Source: Luidia sarsii (Eukaryota; Echinodermata; Asteroidea; Paxillosida; Luidiidae). From it: 64,000 bases of DNA. Below the pieces are notes generated by a model. That model saw only the letters and a list, made by a program, of their open reading frames with translations. It made no database searches and had not been told where the DNA came from. The stretch covers positions 4,134,214 to 4,198,213 of the forward strand of contig OX465117.1 in NCBI GenBank assembly GCA_949987565.1. The letters run 5' to 3'. Within the stretch, counting starts at the first letter, position 1. Each line of letters begins with the position of its first letter. A program made the position numbers and the translations under genes. Below are positions 11,081 to 20,555 of this stretch, in pieces.

Positions 11081-12298
11081 TCAGGGGGTATGGTCGTGGA
11101 CGAGGGAGGGGGGAAGTGGTGGGCTGAGGGGGAGCAGGCTCGGCTGGTGCAGGCTGAGTAGTGATGAGGGGTCGGGTGGAAGCGGACGGTATGGGAGTGG
11201 ATCGGGTTGGTGTGGATCCGGTAGTAGGGAGTCGGGTAGGAGTGGATTGGGCAGGGGCGGGTCGGGTAGGGGTAGATTGGGTAGGGGCCGGGCGGGTAGG
11301 AGTTGATCGGCTGGTAGTGGATCGGGTAGGAGTTGATTGGGTAGGGGCGGGTCGGCTAGGAGTTGATCGGCTGGTAGTGGGTCGGGTAGGAGTTGATTGG
11401 GTAGGGGCGGGTCGGCTAGGAGTTGATCGGCTGGTAGTGGGTCGGTAGGAGTTGATTGGGTAGGGGCGGGTCGGGTAGGAGTTGATTGGGAAGGAGCGGG
11501 TTGGGTAGGAGTGGATTGGGAAGGGACGGATCGGGGAGGGGTGGACGGGGTAGGGGCGGATCGGGTAGGAGTAGATTGGGTAGAGACGGATCGGGCAGGG
11601 GTGGACGAGGTAGGGGCGGGTCGGGTAGGAGTTGATTGGGAAGGAGCAGATCGGGTAGGAGTGGATTGGGTAGGAGCGGGTCGGGAAGGAGTAGATTTGG
11701 AAGGGGCAGTAGCACTAGCAGCTGTTGGACGAGGGGAAGGTGACCGGGAAGGTTTAGAGGTAGGTGACGGGGACTGTGGGGAGTGCGGTCTTTTGGAGCC
11801 AGATTTGCTGTGGGCGAAGACTGGGGGCAGATTTAGAGGGTTGGCGTCACTGGTAGGCTCACCCGTGCACTTGGTCTTCTTGCAGGCTTTACTGAGGTGG
11901 CCTACCTCACCGCAGTTAAAACACTTGGCGGAATCAGTCGAAAGAAAAACTCTGTAATTAACACCATTGTTGGATAACGAAATGTAGCTGGGAAGAGTAA
12001 TATTGGATTCAATTAAAATATACACCTGTCTCCTAAAGGACAATATATGGGACAGACTGCGGTCTCTAGAACCAAGCGGGATGGATTTGATTGGGGACAC
12101 CATTTTACAAATGCCCGACAGTTTGTTGATGAGAGCAGAGTTGGGTATTTCGGGATAAACATTGGAGAAGACAAGCTGTATTGCTGGTTTAACGAGGGGA
12201 TTCACCTCGACATAGGCTTCCTTGAAATCAAAACCATTTAGGATGGCGGTTGCAACAGACTGCCGCGTGCTTAGATAAAAAGCCACGCGTCCGTTGGG
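11081..12298 (-). pseudogene. ORF1 C-terminal two-thirds of LINE copy A
   Basis: Gag-like ORF1 fragment with the zinc knuckle CFNCGEVGHLSKAC and, after it, a proline/serine/threonine-rich 10-residue repeat (STPTRPAPTQ-type) coded by 30-bp units. The frame appears continuous with the microsatellite beyond 12298, but this is an artefact of the repeat having no stops on that strand. The repeat number differs from copy C and includes a frame slip inside the repeats. Confidence 0.8.
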
Positions 12299-12896
12299 CA
12301 GGCAGGCAGGAGGGCAGGCAGGCGGGCAGGATGGCAGGAGGGCAGGCAGGCAGGTGGGCAGGAGGGCAGGCAGGCAGGAGGGCAGGAGGGCAGGCAGGCA
12401 GGAGGGCAGGAGGGCAGGAGGGCAGGTGGGCAGGAGGGCAGGCGGGCAGGAGGGCAGGAGGGCAGGCGGGCAGGAGGGCAGGCGGGCAGGAGGGCAGGAG
12501 GGCAGGCAGGCAGGAGGGCAGGAGGGCAGGCGGGCAGGAGGGCAGGCAGGCAGGAGGGCAGGCAGGCAGGAGGGCAGGCAGGCAGGAGGGCAGGCAGGCA
12601 GGAGGGCAGGCGGGCAGGAGGGCAGGCGGGCAGGAGGGCAGGAGGGCAGGCAGGCAGGAGGGCAGGAGGGCAGGCGGGCAGGGGCAGGAGGGCAGGAGGG
12701 CAGGCGGGAAGGAGGGCAGGAGGGCAGGAGGGCAGGAGGGCAGGAGGGCAGGAGGGCAGGCGGGCAGGAGGGCAGGCAGGCAGGAGGGCAGGTAGGCAGG
12801 AGGGCAGGCGGGCAGGAGGGCAGGCAGGCAGGAGGGCAGGAGGGCAGGCGGGCAGGAGGGCAGGCAGGTAGGAGGGCAGGAGGGCAGGAGGGCAGG
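12299..12896. repeat. GGCAGG-type microsatellite between LINE copies A and B
   Basis: About 600 bp of the 4/8-bp repeat, broken by occasional GGTAGG or GGAAGG variants. It is the 5' flank of copy A and the 3' flank of copy B. Open frames on either strand (AGRRAGGQEGRQ or LLPSCPPA type) are repeat artefacts. Confidence 0.95.
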
Positions 12897-13584
12897 CATT
12901 TTTTTTGCATTTTAAACTGGAACTTTATTGTCACAAAATCATTACAAACATATATTGCAAATAAATAAAAGGACAGTTCCAGTCGACAGATATTAAAAGG
13001 TTACAAGAACATGGTAATTATAATGCTGAAAAAAAATCTTTGTCTACAACATCCAAATAAATTGTGAATCTTGTAACATAAATATGGCGTCGTTATGAGC
13101 CCACTTTTTTTTGAAACTGGAAAGGTCGTTAGATGATTTATAAAACAGAAATTCGGACATAATTTTGTACTTGATGCGGTTCTGCCAAATAAGGAAATGA
13201 TCACAGAAATTTGCCTTCACATATAAACGATAGAGAACATGTTTAAAACTCATAATAAGGTAGTTACAGAGACGGACAACCTCAGGCGGGCGACCTCTGG
13301 CGTGTGGTACAAGCATCCAATAATGGGTGAAGTCCAGAGTTGAGTCTGGGAGCAGTCTGTGGAGCAGAGAATGGAGTAGTGTGAGGGATGGCTGTATGGC
13401 TGGGCAGGTGATGAAAAGATGGGTGATGGTCCCCTCGTCACCGCACCAACCGCACTGCCGGGGGATGTCGGGGTCAATGTGGTGTAAAACTTGAAGGGAT
13501 GGCAGGATGTTGTGGAGGAGCCTGTACTGGGCGTCTCCTTCTCGTTTTGAAGTCGGAAGTTGGTAAACGCTCTTCCATTGGATG
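12897..13584 (-). mobile_element. Tx1/L1-type LINE copy B, short 5'-truncated 3' end
   Basis: About 690 bp holding only the 3' end: the last part of ORF2 and the 3' UTR. The 3' junction is the same as in copies A and C, with eight T on the + strand between CA and GCATTTTAAAC. The 5' truncation point (CCATTGGATG|GGCGGGCAGG) falls in microsatellite again. Confidence 0.9.
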
Positions 13585-14319
13585 GGCGGGCAGGCAGGCA
13601 GGAGGGCAGGAGGGCAGGAGGGCAGGCGGGCAGGAGGGCAGGAGGGCAGGAGGGCAGGAGGGCAGGCAGGCAGGAGGGCAGGAGGGCAGGCGGGCAGGAG
13701 GGCAGGCAGGCAGGAGGGCAGGCAGGCAGGAGGGCAGGCAGGCAGGAGGGCAGGCGGGCAGGAGGGCAGGCAGGCAGGAGGGCAGGCGGGCAGGAGGGCA
13801 GGAGGGCAGGCAGGCAGGAGGGCAGGAGGGCAGGAGGGCAGGCGGGCAGGAGGGCAGGCGGGCAGGAGGGCAGGCGGGCAGGAGGGCAGGCAGGCAGGAG
13901 GGCAGGCAGGCAGGCGGGCAGGCAGGCAGGAGGGCAGGCGGGCAGGAGGGCAGGCGGGCAGGAGGGCAGGAGGGCAGGAGGGCAGGCAGGCAGGAGGGCA
14001 GGCGGGCAGGCGGGCAGGGGCAGGTAGGCAGGCAGGCAGGAGGGCAGGCGGGCAGGAGGGCAGGAGGGCAGGAGGGCAGGCGGGCAGGAGGGCAGGAGGG
14101 CAGGCAGGCAGGAGGGCAGGCAGGCAGGAGGGCAGGCGGGCAGGAGGCAGGAGGGCAGGCAGGCAGGAGGGCAGGAGGGCAGGCGGGCAGGAGGGCAGGA
14201 GGGCAGGTGGGCAGGAGGGCAGGCAGGCAGGAGGGCAGGCAGGCAGGAGGGCAGGAGGGCAGGCAGGCAGGAGGGCAGGCAGGCAGGAGGGCAGGCAGGC
14301 AGGAGGGCAGGAGGGCAGG
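13585..14319. repeat. GGCAGG-type microsatellite between LINE copies B and C
   Basis: About 735 bp of the same 4/8-bp array with rare one-off variants such as GGGGCAGG and GGAGGCAGG. It is the 3' flank of the long LINE copy. Confidence 0.95.
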
Positions 14320-14470
14320 CATTTTTTTTTTTTGCATTTTAAACTGGAACTTTATTGTCACAAAATCATTACAAACATATATTGCAAATAAATAAAAGGA
14401 CAGTTCCAGTCGACAGATATTAAAAGGTTACAAGAACATGGTAATTATAATGCTGAAAAAAAATCTTTGT

Positions 14471-15361
14471 CTACAACATCCAAATAAATTGTGAATCTTG
14501 TAACATAAATATGGCGTCGTTATGAGCCCACTTTTTTTTGAAACTGGAAAGGTCGTTAGATGATTTATAAAACAGAAATTCGGACATAATTTTGTACTTG
14601 ATGCGGTTCTGCCAAATAAGGAAATGATCACAGAAATTTGCCTTCACATATAAACGATAGAGAACATGTTTAAAACTCATAATAAGGTAATTACAAAGAC
14701 GGACAACCTCAGGCGGGCGACCTCTGGCGTGTGGGACAAGCATCCAATAATGGGTGAAGTCCAGAGTTGAGTCTGGGAGCAGTCTGTGGAGCAGAGAATG
14801 GAGTAGTGTGAGGGATGGCTGTATGGCTGGGCAGGTGATAAAAAGATGGGTGATGGTCCCCTCGTCACCGCACCAACCGCACTGTCGGGGGATGTCGGGG
14901 TCGATATGGTGTAATACTTGGAGAGATGGCAGGATGTTGTGGAGGAGCCTGTACTGTGCGTCTCCTTCTCGTTTTGAAGTCGGAAGTTGGTAAACGTTTT
15001 TCCACTGCATGTGTTTGTCTTCCGGTATGTGCCCAGTCCGTTGAAGATAAATGGGAGTAGTGGGCGGCAAGGAGTTGACGGTACCATTGAATGATTCGTA
15101 AATGGTTTTGGAATTTGCAGTCAGCCCGTCCGTGTCAACCAAGATCTTGATATTAAGGGACGCGGGGCAATGAGCGTCGTGGGCTGACTGCTGCGTTGTT
15201 GTTGTTGGCTTCATACGGTGCCTGGTGGTAAGCACCGGAGAGATGATGGCTTGGATGTCCTCCACGTCCCTGGAGAGACAGCGGTCGCTGTCTGGAAATG
15301 TTCGGCAGGGAGCCAAGTTCCATTGTCGTCCAGCAGATCCCCGACGAGTCGGATCCCACAC
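14471..15361 (-). CDS. LINE copy C ORF2, C-terminal part (shifted frame)
   Basis: Continuation of ORF2 in another frame, likely joining near 15300. It holds CGWCGDEGTITHLFITCP, a C-C-H-C arrangement typical of the end of L1/Tx1 ORF2 proteins. It ends at the stop at 14471, about 150 bp before the poly(A). Copy A shows the same frame change, so it predates or is shared by both copies. Confidence 0.82.
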   Translation of the reverse strand: MWDPTRRGSAGRQWNLAPCRTFPDSDRCLSRDVEDIQAIISPVLTTRHRMKPTTTTQQSAHDAHCPASLNIKILVDTDGLTANSKTIYESFNGTVNSLPPTTPIYLQRTGHIPEDKHMQWKNVYQLPTSKREGDAQYRLLHNILPSLQVLHHIDPDIPRQCGWCGDEGTITHLFITCPAIQPSLTLLHSLLHRLLPDSTLDFTHYWMLVPHARGRPPEVVRLCNYLIMSFKHVLYRLYVKANFCDHFLIWQNRIKYKIMSEFLFYKSSNDLSSFKKKWAHNDAIFMLQDSQFIWML

Positions 15362-18318
15362 GCCGCAAGTCGCCCGCCAAGGCTATTGTCGTCTCTGTCG
15401 ACTCGTGGAAATAAATAACTAATAATCGGTAATTTAGTACAAAAAACATAATCAGTAGGCAGTGTTGCAAAGCGAGCTCCGATTGTGTCCCAGGCATGCA
15501 AGAGTTCACTTTGAAAAGTAGGGAGGTGGCAGAAAAAGACGGGTTTCAATTTTGTGGCAAACAGTTCACGGTCAACGCCGAGTTTGCGGTATTTCCGAAG
15601 AAAGTGCCGTAAGAAATCGTAACTTGGGTGGTGGTGTGGTTTGGAGATAAAGGAAACAAGTAAATTGTAACGAAAAGTTAGCATGCGGGCCTGGAGACAC
15701 GTTAGTCCCAGACCTCCTCTGATCGGACTTTGATAAACAGTTTGTCTATTAAGCCAGTGCCTACCATCGTTCCAAATAAACTTAACTAGTTTTTCTTGGA
15801 GTTCACCAAGGACCTGCTGGGGAGGAGAAATAGTTGCCAATAAATGGAAAAGTTTGGAGGCGGCAAGTTGATTAGCGATTAAAACCCGGCCTTTGAAAGA
15901 CATTTGTTGGGAAAGTCTCTTCCAGCGGGAGAGACACTTGTCAACTCTTTGGCGGCTGATAGTCCAGTTTTTTTGTACAAAATGGTTGGAATTACCGAGG
16001 TGTACACCAAGAAAAACGAGGCCTTCATTATTCCATACGAAGCCGAGAGGGGTATCAGTTCGGCGAGTCCATGATCCGACCCACAGACCTTGGGACTTTT
16101 TCTGGTTTAGCCTTGCGGCAGAGGCTCGGCTGTACAAATTGTACACACCTTCGACAACGTCGAAATCACGATCACGAGTTACGAAAACGGTAACGTCATC
16201 AGCATACGCCGTGACGGCGATGGATCTTTGACTCGAGCACGGCAGTTGAAGGCCACTCTCTGAGAGTTTTACACGCAGGGTGTGCAAAAACGGCTCAATG
16301 GCGATGGAATACAGGAGGCCTGAGAGCGGGCACCCCTGTCTGATCCCTTTCTCAAACGAGAAGGGAGGGGTGAGTGAACTGCCCACCTTGACCATGCTCT
16401 GTGTGCCAGAGTACAGTACTCTGATATAGGAGAGAAAACGACGGCCAAAGCCCATCGCACTCATTGTTTTCAACAAGTAATCGTGATCGACGCTGTCGAA
16501 GGCTTTCTTCTGATCTAAATTCAGAAGAGCAAGTGGTAAGTTTCGGGAGTTACAGAAAGTAATACTATCTCTAATGAGATTGATATTATCGTATATGGAG
16601 CGTTCTGGCACCCCGTAGCTCTGGTCCTGTTGGACAATTTGACCAATACAAGTTTTAAGTCTGTTGGTAATGGCTTTGGCAAAAATCTTATAATCAGTGT
16701 TTAATAGAGAAACGGGGCGCCAGTTGGCAATATCCAGAAGGTCTCCCTTTTTGGGGAGAAGGGTGATTATTGCTCTCCTGCAGGAAACGGGAAGCGACCC
16801 TGTGTAGATAGAGTCGTTGAAAACTTCGAAGAAATCATTTTTAAGGGTAGGCCAGAAAAACTGGTAGAATTCAGAAGTAAGGCCGTCGAGGCCGGGGGCT
16901 TTATTATGCGCCATTTGGTTGACGGCTATGTTCAATTCTTCGCCTGTGATTGGCCCATCGCAGTCCTCCGCGTCGCAGGGGTCAAGAGTGGGGATATTTT
17001 GGAGTACAAGGTCTCTGGCCTCGTTGTCAGTCTCTACCCGTTTATAGAGATCTCTATAGAAAGTTTGCACGTGCGAGGCGATTTCGGTTGGATCGTCGGT
17101 GACTATTCCGGAAGAGAGCCGAATTTGCGAGATGCGTTTGCTCGAGGAGCGCGACTTTTCCATGCTAAAGAAATAGTTCGAACACGTGTCCACTTCGCTC
17201 ACGTGTTTGAAACGAGCTCGTATGAGGGCCCCTCTGGCCTCCTGTTCGTACAGAAATTTCAAGGAATTGATATCTTCTTTAAGGGTGTTCCGGGTATCGG
17301 TTGATAACAAAGAAGATGATGAATTGAGCTCTTCAATCTTATCATTAAGGATCTTTGCAGCCCGTCTTTTGTTCTGGGCATTCTTAGCGCCGAGCATCTG
17401 AGAAAGGGTTTTAATGTTTCGTTTTCCAATGTCCCACCAGGTTCCTAGGTCGCTGAAATTGGATTTCTGAAGGCGCCATTGTTGAAGGAAAAGGGTGACA
17501 CAATCTGTGTACTCTTTGTTTTGAAGGAGAGAGTTGTTAAAGTGCCAATGCGAACTTCCACTTAACTTAACGCAGGATGTTTTTAGTTTCATGGAAACGG
17601 AGCTGTGGTCTGAAATGGCGCAAGCCACGATGTTGCAAGCCGAGACAGCCGGCAAAAGTTCATCGGAGAGGAGAAATTTGTCAAGTCTAGCTTTAGACAT
17701 GGGCCTACAGCCATCATTGTCATGTCTGTTGCGAAACCAAGTGTACTCCTGGCTGGTTGGGTTTCGCCTGCGCCAAACGTCGCAGACTCCAAATTCATCG
17801 AACGAGTTTTGTAGGGCTTGAGCGATTTTGTGTCTTTTTTCGACAGGGTTGCGGAAGCGATCAAGGGTGGGATTTACCGTACAGTTGAGGTCACCTCCAA
17901 TGATAAAAGAACCATCGGAGTGACCCGAGGAGTGGGAGAGGAAAGACTGGATGCATTCTTTTGCTTTTGCATCCGTCTGGGGGATAAGGAAGTTATATAA
18001 ATGAAATACGTCATTTCCAGCCTTGAATTTGTTATATAAAAGATGGTTTGGAAAGACGACGGTTGTTGTTAAGATGTCAAGATAGGGGCCGTTCTTGAAA
18101 AGCGTTGCAACACCAGTGCCTCGCGAGTCACTCTGCGCGCAGTGGACGCTATAGGGCCAATGAGACCAGCACGAAGAATAATTGTTCAAATTGTTCGTTT
18201 CCTGCAGGAGAACAACATCCGGGTTACTTAAGTTGAGGTCTACATAAGTACGAACACTAATGTTTTTTAACACTTCTGAGCACCCGCCGGTGTTCAACGT
18301 GGCGATACTTAGTGCCAT
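15211..18318 (-). CDS. LINE copy C ORF2: endonuclease and reverse transcriptase
   Basis: Open for about 1030 residues from the chosen ATG at 18318 (MALSIATLNTGG), which lies just downstream of the ORF1 stop; an earlier in-frame ATG exists at 18393. Residues 1-240 form an APE-type endonuclease with LQETN, GGDLNC and SDHSSV motifs. The RT follows with KAPGLDGLTSEFYQ, a LNLDQKKAFDSVDH block, RQGCPLSGLLYSIAIEP and the catalytic YADDVTVF. It nicks target DNA and primes reverse transcription. The frame breaks in the C-terminal region near 15300; otherwise it looks intact. Confidence 0.9.
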   Translation of the reverse strand: MALSIATLNTGGCSEVLKNISVRTYVDLNLSNPDVVLLQETNNLNNYSSCWSHWPYSVHCAQSDSRGTGVATLFKNGPYLDILTTTVVFPNHLLYNKFKAGNDVFHLYNFLIPQTDAKAKECIQSFLSHSSGHSDGSFIIGGDLNCTVNPTLDRFRNPVEKRHKIAQALQNSFDEFGVCDVWRRRNPTSQEYTWFRNRHDNDGCRPMSKARLDKFLLSDELLPAVSACNIVACAISDHSSVSMKLKTSCVKLSGSSHWHFNNSLLQNKEYTDCVTLFLQQWRLQKSNFSDLGTWWDIGKRNIKTLSQMLGAKNAQNKRRAAKILNDKIEELNSSSSLLSTDTRNTLKEDINSLKFLYEQEARGALIRARFKHVSEVDTCSNYFFSMEKSRSSSKRISQIRLSSGIVTDDPTEIASHVQTFYRDLYKRVETDNEARDLVLQNIPTLDPCDAEDCDGPITGEELNIAVNQMAHNKAPGLDGLTSEFYQFFWPTLKNDFFEVFNDSIYTGSLPVSCRRAIITLLPKKGDLLDIANWRPVSLLNTDYKIFAKAITNRLKTCIGQIVQQDQSYGVPERSIYDNINLIRDSITFCNSRNLPLALLNLDQKKAFDSVDHDYLLKTMSAMGFGRRFLSYIRVLYSGTQSMVKVGSSLTPPFSFEKGIRQGCPLSGLLYSIAIEPFLHTLRVKLSESGLQLPCSSQRSIAVTAYADDVTVFVTRDRDFDVVEGVYNLYSRASAARLNQKKSQGLWVGSWTRRTDTPLGFVWNNEGLVFLGVHLGNSNHFVQKNWTISRQRVDKCLSRWKRLSQQMSFKGRVLIANQLAASKLFHLLATISPPQQVLGELQEKLVKFIWNDGRHWLNRQTVYQSPIRGGLGLTCLQARMLTFRYNLLVSFISKPHHHPSYDFLRHFLRKYRKLGVDRELFATKLKPVFFCHLPTFQSELLHAWDTIGARFATLPTDYVFCTKLPIISYLFPRVDRDDNSLGGRLAACGIRLVGDLLDDNGTWLPAEHFQTATAVSPGTWRTSKPSSLRCLPPGTV

Positions 18319-18343
18319 GATAACAAAAAAAGACAACACAAAA

Positions 18344-20293
18344 TTATTCATTGTTACACGTGGGACGGGAGTCGTCGGGTTGAAGCCTATCAATCAAATG
18401 GCTCACCCTCCGTTGTTGTCGTCTCAACAAAATAGGGTTACTTCGCACTGACTTTAGTTGCTGTACCAGACCCGGAATATTGCTGGTAAATTTCCGGGCG
18501 ACCCTATCAGCTCTCTTGCTTGATTTCACAGACTTGAGGAATTTGATCATATCATCTTCATCAAGTGGGCCTCGCTGAAAGTTGAGGCCAGAGAGCATAT
18601 CCTCATCCGGAGTGGACTGACTCGTATCTGACGAGACAGATTCACGGTCGGAGTTGTCTTGCTCGTCCATGGGAGAGCATGGAGGGGAGGACGGCATAGA
18701 CTGTGAGGGAGGGGTGGGGGATGATGGTAGTAGGGGGGTCATTGGAAAAGGGGTTTCATCCGGGGACACCATTCTCTTCTTTCTGGCAACCACCATAGAA
18801 AAGAGTGGTCGCTCTTGTTGTCGAGAGACAGAAGGCGGCGACCAAAAAGGTCGGGGGGTAGCGGGTTCATGTTCGTCCCCCGTTGCCATCTGGGCGTTAC
18901 GGGTGGGGGTCTGGGGCCGAGAACTGGGGCCTGCTTTGTCAGGGGGTATGGTCGTGGACGAGGGAGGGGGGGAAGTGGTGGGCTGAGGGGGAGCAGGCTC
19001 GGCTGATGCAGGCTGAGTAGTGATGAGGGGTCGGATGGAAGCGGACGGTATGGGAGTGGATCGGGTTGGTGTGGATCCGGTAGTAGGGAGTCGGGTAGGA
19101 GTGGATTGGGCAGGGGCGGGTTGGGTAGGAGTTGATTGGGTAGGGGCGGGTCGGGTAGGGGTAGATTGGGTAGGGGCCGGGCGGGTAGGAGTTGATCGGC
19201 TGGTAGTGGATCGGGTAGGAGTTGATTGGGTAGGGGCGGGTCGGCTAGGAGTTGATCGGCTGGTAGTGGGTCGGGTAGGAGTTGATTGGGTAGGGGCGGG
19301 TCGGGTAGGAGTTGATCGGCTGGTAGTGGGTCGGGTAGGAGTGGATTGGGTAGGGACGGATCGGGGAGGGGTGGACGGGGTAGGCGCGGATGGGGCAGGA
19401 GTAGATTGGGTAGAGACGGATCGGGCAGGGGTGGACGAGGTAGGGGCGGGTCGGGTAGGAGTTGATTGGGAAGGAGCAGATCGGGTAGGAGTGGATTGGG
19501 TAGGAGCGGGTCGGGAAGGAGTGGATTTGGAAGGGGCAGTAGCACTAGCAGCTGTTGGACGAGGGGAAGGTGACCGGGAAGGTTTAGAGGTAGGTGACGG
19601 GGACTGTGGGGAGTGCGGTCTTTTGGAGCCAGATTTGCCGTGGGCGAAGACTGGGGGCGGATTTAGAGGGTTGGTGTCACTGGTGGGCTCACCCGTGCAC
19701 TTGGTCTTCTTGCACGCTTTACTGAGGTGGCCTACCTCACCGCAGTTAAAACACTTGGCGGAATCAGTCGAAAGAAAAACTCTGTAATTAACATTATTGT
19801 TGGATAACGAAATGTAGCTGGGAAGAGTAATATTGGGTTCAATTAAAATATACACCTGTCTCCTAAAGGACAATATATGGGACAGACTGCGGTCTCTAGA
19901 ACCAAGCGGGATAGATTTGATTGGGGACACCATTTTACAAATGCCCGACAGTTTGTTGATGAGAGCAGAGTTGGGTATTTCAGGGTAAACGTTGGAGAAA
20001 ACAAGCCGTATTGCTGGTTTAACGAGGGGAGTCACCTCGACATAGGCTTCCTTAAAATCAAAACCATTTAGGATGGCGGTTGCAACAGACTGCCGCGTGC
20101 TTAGATAAAAAGCCACGCGTCCATTGGGAATGCGTGAGGCATGTGTAATATGCAGATCTGGGAGGCTGCGGTGAAAAGCGTTAACGTATTGCTGTATGGG
20201 GAACTCACTCAACGCAACGAATGAGATGCCATTCTCACGAGTAGTTATGTCAGAATCAATGGGCTTTGTACCGCCTCGTGCGTGGTCGGCCAT
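18344..20293 (-). CDS. LINE copy C ORF1: gag-like nucleic-acid-binding protein
   Basis: About 650 residues from ATG at 20293 (MADHARGGTKP). I chose this start over one at 20350 because the extra residues look like 5' UTR. It has an N-terminal domain with YLSTRQSVATAILNGFDF, a CCHC zinc knuckle CFNCGEVGHLSKAC, a long Pro/Ser/Thr-rich tract of 10-residue repeats, and a basic C-terminus. The role would be RNA binding in the retrotransposition particle. Frame uninterrupted. Confidence 0.85.
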   Translation of the reverse strand: MADHARGGTKPIDSDITTRENGISFVALSEFPIQQYVNAFHRSLPDLHITHASRIPNGRVAFYLSTRQSVATAILNGFDFKEAYVEVTPLVKPAIRLVFSNVYPEIPNSALINKLSGICKMVSPIKSIPLGSRDRSLSHILSFRRQVYILIEPNITLPSYISLSNNNVNYRVFLSTDSAKCFNCGEVGHLSKACKKTKCTGEPTSDTNPLNPPPVFAHGKSGSKRPHSPQSPSPTSKPSRSPSPRPTAASATAPSKSTPSRPAPTQSTPTRSAPSQSTPTRPAPTSSTPARSVSTQSTPAPSAPTPSTPPRSVPTQSTPTRPTTSRSTPTRPAPTQSTPTRPTTSRSTPSRPAPTQSTPTRSTTSRSTPTRPAPTQSTPTRPAPTQSTPTQPAPAQSTPTRLPTTGSTPTRSTPIPSASIRPLITTQPASAEPAPPQPTTSPPPSSTTIPPDKAGPSSRPQTPTRNAQMATGDEHEPATPRPFWSPPSVSRQQERPLFSMVVARKKRMVSPDETPFPMTPLLPSSPTPPSQSMPSSPPCSPMDEQDNSDRESVSSDTSQSTPDEDMLSGLNFQRGPLDEDDMIKFLKSVKSSKRADRVARKFTSNIPGLVQQLKSVRSNPILLRRQQRRVSHLIDRLQPDDSRPTCNNE

Positions 20294-20508
20294 GGCGACC
20301 TGCACACTGCGGAAAGCCAACCAGTGAAAAAAAGAAATCCAAAAAAGCACTCCTTAAACAGTAAATTAAACCCAAAAAAGATACACAAAAGTAATCTATG
20401 AACAAAACTACACAAGATGTGGCACTGGCACGATCAGAGGGGGTCTGGAACCGGGTGAAAAAAATCGTTATTTTCAGAGCTCGATGCAAACACTTACCCA
20501 CGCAATCA

Positions 20509-20555
20509 GGCAGGCAGGCAGGAGGGCAGGAGGGCAGGAGGGCAGGCGGGCAGGC
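20509..20555. repeat. GGCAGG-type microsatellite, right remnant
   Basis: Short tract directly 5' of LINE copy C, ending before CTGTAAACTTTTC. It shows the microsatellite continued on both sides of the inserted element. Confidence 0.9.

Larger units (their letters stand above)
9531..12298 (-). mobile_element. Tx1/L1-type LINE copy A, 5'-truncated with internal deletions
   Basis: Minus-strand element. Its 3' end (CATTTTGCATTTTAAACTGG on the + strand) abuts the microsatellite. Against copy C it has two internal deletions. At about 10790-10800 it jumps from the ORF2 position matching 15597 to the one matching 16873. At about 10888 it jumps from 16967 to about 18752. This removes part of the RT region, the endonuclease and the ORF1/ORF2 boundary. 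It is 5'-truncated within ORF1 at 12298, where GTTGGG runs straight into GGCAGG. It is non-autonomous. Confidence 0.88.
14320..20508 (-). mobile_element. Tx1/L1-type LINE copy C, near full length (6.2 kb)
   Basis: Minus-strand non-LTR retrotransposon with 5' UTR (20508-20294), ORF1, ORF2 and 3' UTR ending in a run of 12 A before TGCC. It is bounded on both sides by the GGCAGG-type microsatellite: about 45 bp on the 5' side (20509-20555) and about 735 bp on the 3' side. ORF1 with a CCHC knuckle, and ORF2 with an APE endonuclease, an RT of the type LLPKKGD...NWRPVSLLNTDYKI, and a C-terminal C-C-H-C motif, place it in the L1/Tx1 group. Members of Tx1 are known to be target-specific, including microsatellite-specific ones. 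Confidence 0.9.

Noticed and set aside
12250..14395. Long Arg/Gly/Gln and Leu/Pro/Cys-rich open frames on both strands
   Set aside because: They are the GGCAGG-type microsatellite translated; the repeat has no stops, so frames stay open by chance.
18739..19787. Leu/Pro-rich minus frame and Val/Gly-rich + frame of over 250 codons
   Set aside because: They are shadow frames over the 30-bp repeats of LINE ORF1.
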